DNA of 64,000 nucleotides from Asterella californica (lineage: Eukaryota > Streptophyta > Marchantiopsida > Marchantiales > Aytoniaceae), in NCBI GenBank assembly GCA_036924285.1, contig JAYKYS010000008.1, positions 19,763,001-19,827,000 of the forward strand, read 5' to 3'. The position numbers and the translations under genes were made by a program. Position 1 is the first letter of the stretch. The number at the start of each line of letters is the position of its first letter. Shown piece after piece: positions 60,656-64,000 of this stretch. The notes beneath the pieces are model-generated. The model saw only the letters and a program-made list of their open reading frames with translations, was not told the DNA's origin and ran no database searches.

Positions 60656-61057
60656 ATGCGAGAGCCTCCGATAGATTTTAGTGAGAGAGGAGTGTTTGAG
60701 ATTGAGATAGGCAATCTACAGCAACAGATTTTAAGGGTTTGTGCAGATTCCTTCACTTCAAGAATCTGGACCAGCCGTTACTGGAGCTACGTAGCATGGT
60801 TGAGAGAGTTCGATATATCGTTAAAAAGAACTTTGCACGATGTTCCTGGAGACAACAAGATCAACAAATTTTCACTTATAAGGAGTGCATTGTGCCATTT
60901 TGAAATTAAGAGAGAATGTCTAAGACCAACTGAACAAATACGAAGGTATCCAAACAAATTTCAGAATGCTATATATTTGTCAAAGAGACCAACTGGATAC
61001 TATTTGAATCGGTTTGAAAGGAGATTCCGGAGAGTTTATCAGATTATGTTTTTATAA
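60656..61057 (+). pseudogene. Unidentified 134-aa ORF, possibly retroelement gag remnant
   Basis: ATG at 60656 opens MREPPIDFSERGVFEIEIGN and continues for 134 codons to TAA, with basic and aromatic runs (SRYWSYVAWLREFDISLKRT; RFERRFRRVYQIMFL). It is the longest ATG-started frame in the last 15 kb. About 70 bases downstream another frame reads RMEIRSAHICILSAAGKTVL with a stop 20 codons later, which suggests that coding sequence once continued. The helical, Arg/Trp-rich style is consistent with a gag capsid, but no zinc knuckle follows, so the assignment is weak. Confidence 0.35.
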
Positions 61058-63600
61058 ATAAAGTGAAGGGTTTATAGGGAAAATCAAAGATAGTAAACCT
61101 TGAGGTGTAGTAACTCCTCGTATGGAGATCCGTTCGGCACATATATGCATCTTGAGTGCAGCTGGAAAAACAGTTTTGAAGGTTAAAGCCCGAGTATTAC
61201 TACAAGTGCTCTTGGTGACGTAGAAGACTTTATGTTACGACTTTGCTTTCAGAGAATTGAGAAATGTAATCATTATACAGAAAATATTTTGGTGATAATT
61301 ACGTTATCATTCTAACTTACGATCTGTGAAATAAAAAATCAAATGATGTTATTCACTAGTTGTATAAGTTTTATAAGTTATAATTCATCTCAAAACAAAC
61401 TACTTAGTAACAACAGATAATTGTTAAGACGAAGATTTTTTACGTTTCATGGAGCAAAAGGGAATTTCTTTTTGTCAGACTCAAAATACACAAGGAGGAA
61501 AAAGAGAATATTCTCTTTCATTCTCTATACTCATCCTCGGGGGTTAACCAGTTGAGGCCTTAGATAAGTCTTAGAGTTCTAGTGAAATTGAGCAAAGAGA
61601 AGATACTGCTATTAATGTACGGATATATATATTTTGTCTAGTACACTGTAGAAAATAAATAACTGGATTCTGGATCAGATTCTGAACTGTTTGTTATAGT
61701 AAGTTGTTACTCGTCTTTTGACCTTCTACATTCTCCAGAATACACACAAATCTCTCACACCGAACCATACGACAATGTCTTTGCTCATATTCAAGCATAC
61801 AAGTATATTCATCTAAATGGAGGAGGCAAATATGCAGGAATTTAGTCTTCTCGACAGGAAAGGTTAGATAATAAATTAAATTCATATCATATTAATATAT
61901 AAATAGCTCCAGATACAAGATCGGGAAGTATGAAGTGCGGAAGTCTACTCTGGTCTTATGGTTTATATCTTGGTTTTTTGTGTTTCCAAGCATTGGTTAA
62001 CAGTTAATATTTATTTAATTATTTTTATCTATTTAGTATATAAATATTTTTAACACTTACATATTTTCTCGATAACAGCAAGCAAGCAAAAATTCACAGA
62101 AGTTCAAAGAGCATGCATATTCATCAAGTTACTCAAGAAGATTGAGTCAAATAAGTCTTATTTTTACCCCAATTGTTATCATTTAAACTTGTTTAACGAA
62201 ACTTCAATTGACATCTGAAGTGATTCTCAAGGGTACATTATTATTTTTCTTTCAAGGTTAAATACTTCAATTGATTTTATGAAGAGTCGAACTCATTCTT
62301 TTATGTTGTGTTCATTTTGCGAGTGCTTCTTTAAGGAAAATTTGTGAAACGTCCAAGTATTTTTACCAAAATATTAAATTCATGATGAGATTAAAATAAT
62401 ATTAAATAATCAGTTTCAAAAATAACAGTAAATTACTTATATATCTCTTAACTCTCACATATTATCTGCAAAATACAAAAAGTTTTCCCCTCGATATTCA
62501 CTAGGAATGAATACCTTGTACGTTATCAATGAGCAAATATACTAATATATGTAAATAATCATCAAATTTGACTACTATAGTCTTTATTAGTATTCTATGT
62601 TTGGTAACTATTTTGATTACTATAAGCTTATAGTATTCGACATTTATCATTATAAACAAGATACTAATCTACTTGAGTTACTTTATGTTCTTTTGGGGTC
62701 GATACTACGTTCTAGAAATCAAAGTAAAAAAAGTAAAAAATTTATTCGTTATCCTAAAACCGTATATAATATTAATGTACTATAATTTTCTGCAAAAATG
62801 TCTAAATAATTTATATCAAGAATCTTGATATCAACATATCTAATTGCTAATTACTGATAATGTTAATTCTCCCAAGTTTAGTTATTAGTATCTTCAACTT
62901 TTATCAATGTCTTTCAAGTTGATGCATATATAAAGCCTCAAATAACATCAGTGGCTTTATGTGTGTGTTGAATGTTATAATTGACGTGTCCTTACTCAGT
63001 AAGCATTCTGAATTCACTGGACCTTCTTGTTGTGGTTCAACTTCTCTAGTCTATAATACTCTATATCTGTTATTGGTTATGGTTTCGTCAATCGACTTTA
63101 GCAGTATGCATCTACACTTCCTAGAGCTTGGAGCTCCTCATTTGACTCCCTATACTTTATAACATTATCATTTAACAAATTTCATGATTTTCTTATCTCT
63201 TTTTAATTGGTTGAATTCATTTGTAGGCTTTATGTACTTTATGAATTCTTGGACTAGAATATCCTATGCGTATCCATGAATTGAAATTTGAAAAGCATTA
63301 TTCTTTCTAACATGGTAATAATAATTTAAATGAATTCTCAAAGTTTTAAGTTATATGGAATATTATACATCCGGTCACCAATTTATAGGTGTAAATACAG
63401 TGTTCTAAGCTCTATTGGAATTTGGCTTACATACTCCTAGCACTTCACGTTTGCACAAGTTAAGTTAGCTGAATGGAATGATTACTTTCAACAACTTCTC
63501 ATTTCATTTTTCCTTCTAAGACAAAGCTAATCTAGTATGTTTAGTTATTTTACTTCATGAAGGTTAAACAACAGAACGCAAGTTCACAATTTCCTTATAA
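61058..63600. other. AT-rich non-coding stretch
   Basis: No gene supported. The frame 62597-62785 (LELLYVLLGSILRSRNQSKK..) is AT-driven and could be another organelle remnant, but I cannot match it. Confidence 0.4.
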
Positions 63601-63795
63601 TTTTGTTATCTTTATCTTGGGGTCTATGTGAACCATAGGATTGTCTATGTGAGTCCACTATAGAGAGACTTGGACCAGAAGCTTCATTAACAGTTTGTAG
63701 CAAATGCATCTCCAACCTTACTCGCAAGAGATTGAACCCACAACCTTTTTAGAGGATTGTAATCTAAACCACATGGGACACTGATCTTCGTGTCT
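63601..63795 (-). mobile_element. tRNA-derived SINE on the minus strand
   Basis: In minus orientation a tRNA-like head GTCCCATGTGGTTTAGATTA is followed, 30 bases on, by GGTTGTGGGTTCAATCTC, matching A-box and B-box positions of a polymerase III promoter. The body (TTGCGAGTAAGGTTGGAG, CTGTTAATGAAGCTTCTGG, CACATAGACAATCC, GGTTCACATAGACC) is the style of plant SINE bodies. The 5' head lies near 63790 and the 3' end near 63600. No target duplication was established. Confidence 0.65.
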
Positions 63796-64000
63796 TCTTA
63801 GGTTAAAGATTGTATATGAAGATTGTATTTTCTTGGCAACAAAATAAAAAAAATCATAAAGAATAACCAAATCAAGATGAGATGAGTGAAAAATATTAGA
63901 GGTACAATAACACAAGAATATTCATGCTACGTTATTGTTTAGATATTTATTATTAATAAATTTTAATATATCGGATAAAATAACTACTTAATCCGACTTA

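Overview
The window looks like nuclear DNA of a land plant. It has one intact, intron-containing plant gene (a chloroplast-type lipid phosphate phosphatase epsilon), decayed plastid-DNA inserts (ndhF- and psbC-like), tRNA-derived SINEs, a Tourist-like MITE with TTA target duplications, and two large degenerate retroelements. The style of the elements (an R2-like non-LTR element with a C2H2 finger and restriction-like endonuclease, and a Ty3/gypsy element ending in a PHD finger) makes me lean to a bryophyte, perhaps a liverwort. That is inference; I cannot name the species. Bacterial-style features (operons, RBS, CRISPR) are not expected and none were seen. Many apparent open frames start at GTG or TTG and are not credible plant genes.

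Layout. 1 to about 9.7 kb: a decayed Ty3/gypsy-type retrotransposon on the plus strand. It has a 157-bp tandem repeat near its 5' side, a gag with two zinc knuckles, protease/RT/RNase H, an integrase with HHCC and DDE parts, and a PHD-type C4HC3 finger at the extreme C-terminus. It carries many stops and frameshifts. 9.7 to 19.8 kb: AT-rich non-coding DNA with two PIF/Harbinger-like MITE copies, a tRNA-derived SINE whose body is amplified in tandem, and one copy of a dispersed repeat. 19.8 to 22.7 kb: a decayed R2-like non-LTR retrotransposon, plus strand. 23.8 to 25.7 kb: the LPP epsilon gene, four exons, plus strand, 273 aa, all three catalytic motifs present. 25.7 to 38 kb: more GC-rich, mostly non-coding DNA with a 151-bp tandem duplication, dinucleotide microsatellites and one plausible two-exon fragment of an unidentified minus-strand gene (35.7 to 36.1 kb). 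38 to 64 kb: AT-rich, gene-poor DNA with a second inverted-repeat MITE, the second copy of the dispersed repeat, a decayed coding-like stretch (46.9 to 47.8 kb, minus), plastid inserts (52.5 to 53.65 kb, minus), several perfect short palindromes, an unidentified 134-aa ORF (60.7 kb), and a minus-strand SINE near the end.

Only the LPP epsilon gene looks functional: it should act in phosphatidate dephosphorylation at plastid membranes. The rest is largely a record of transposon insertion, organelle DNA transfer and sequence decay. The most unusual object is the PHD-tailed Ty3/gypsy polyprotein.
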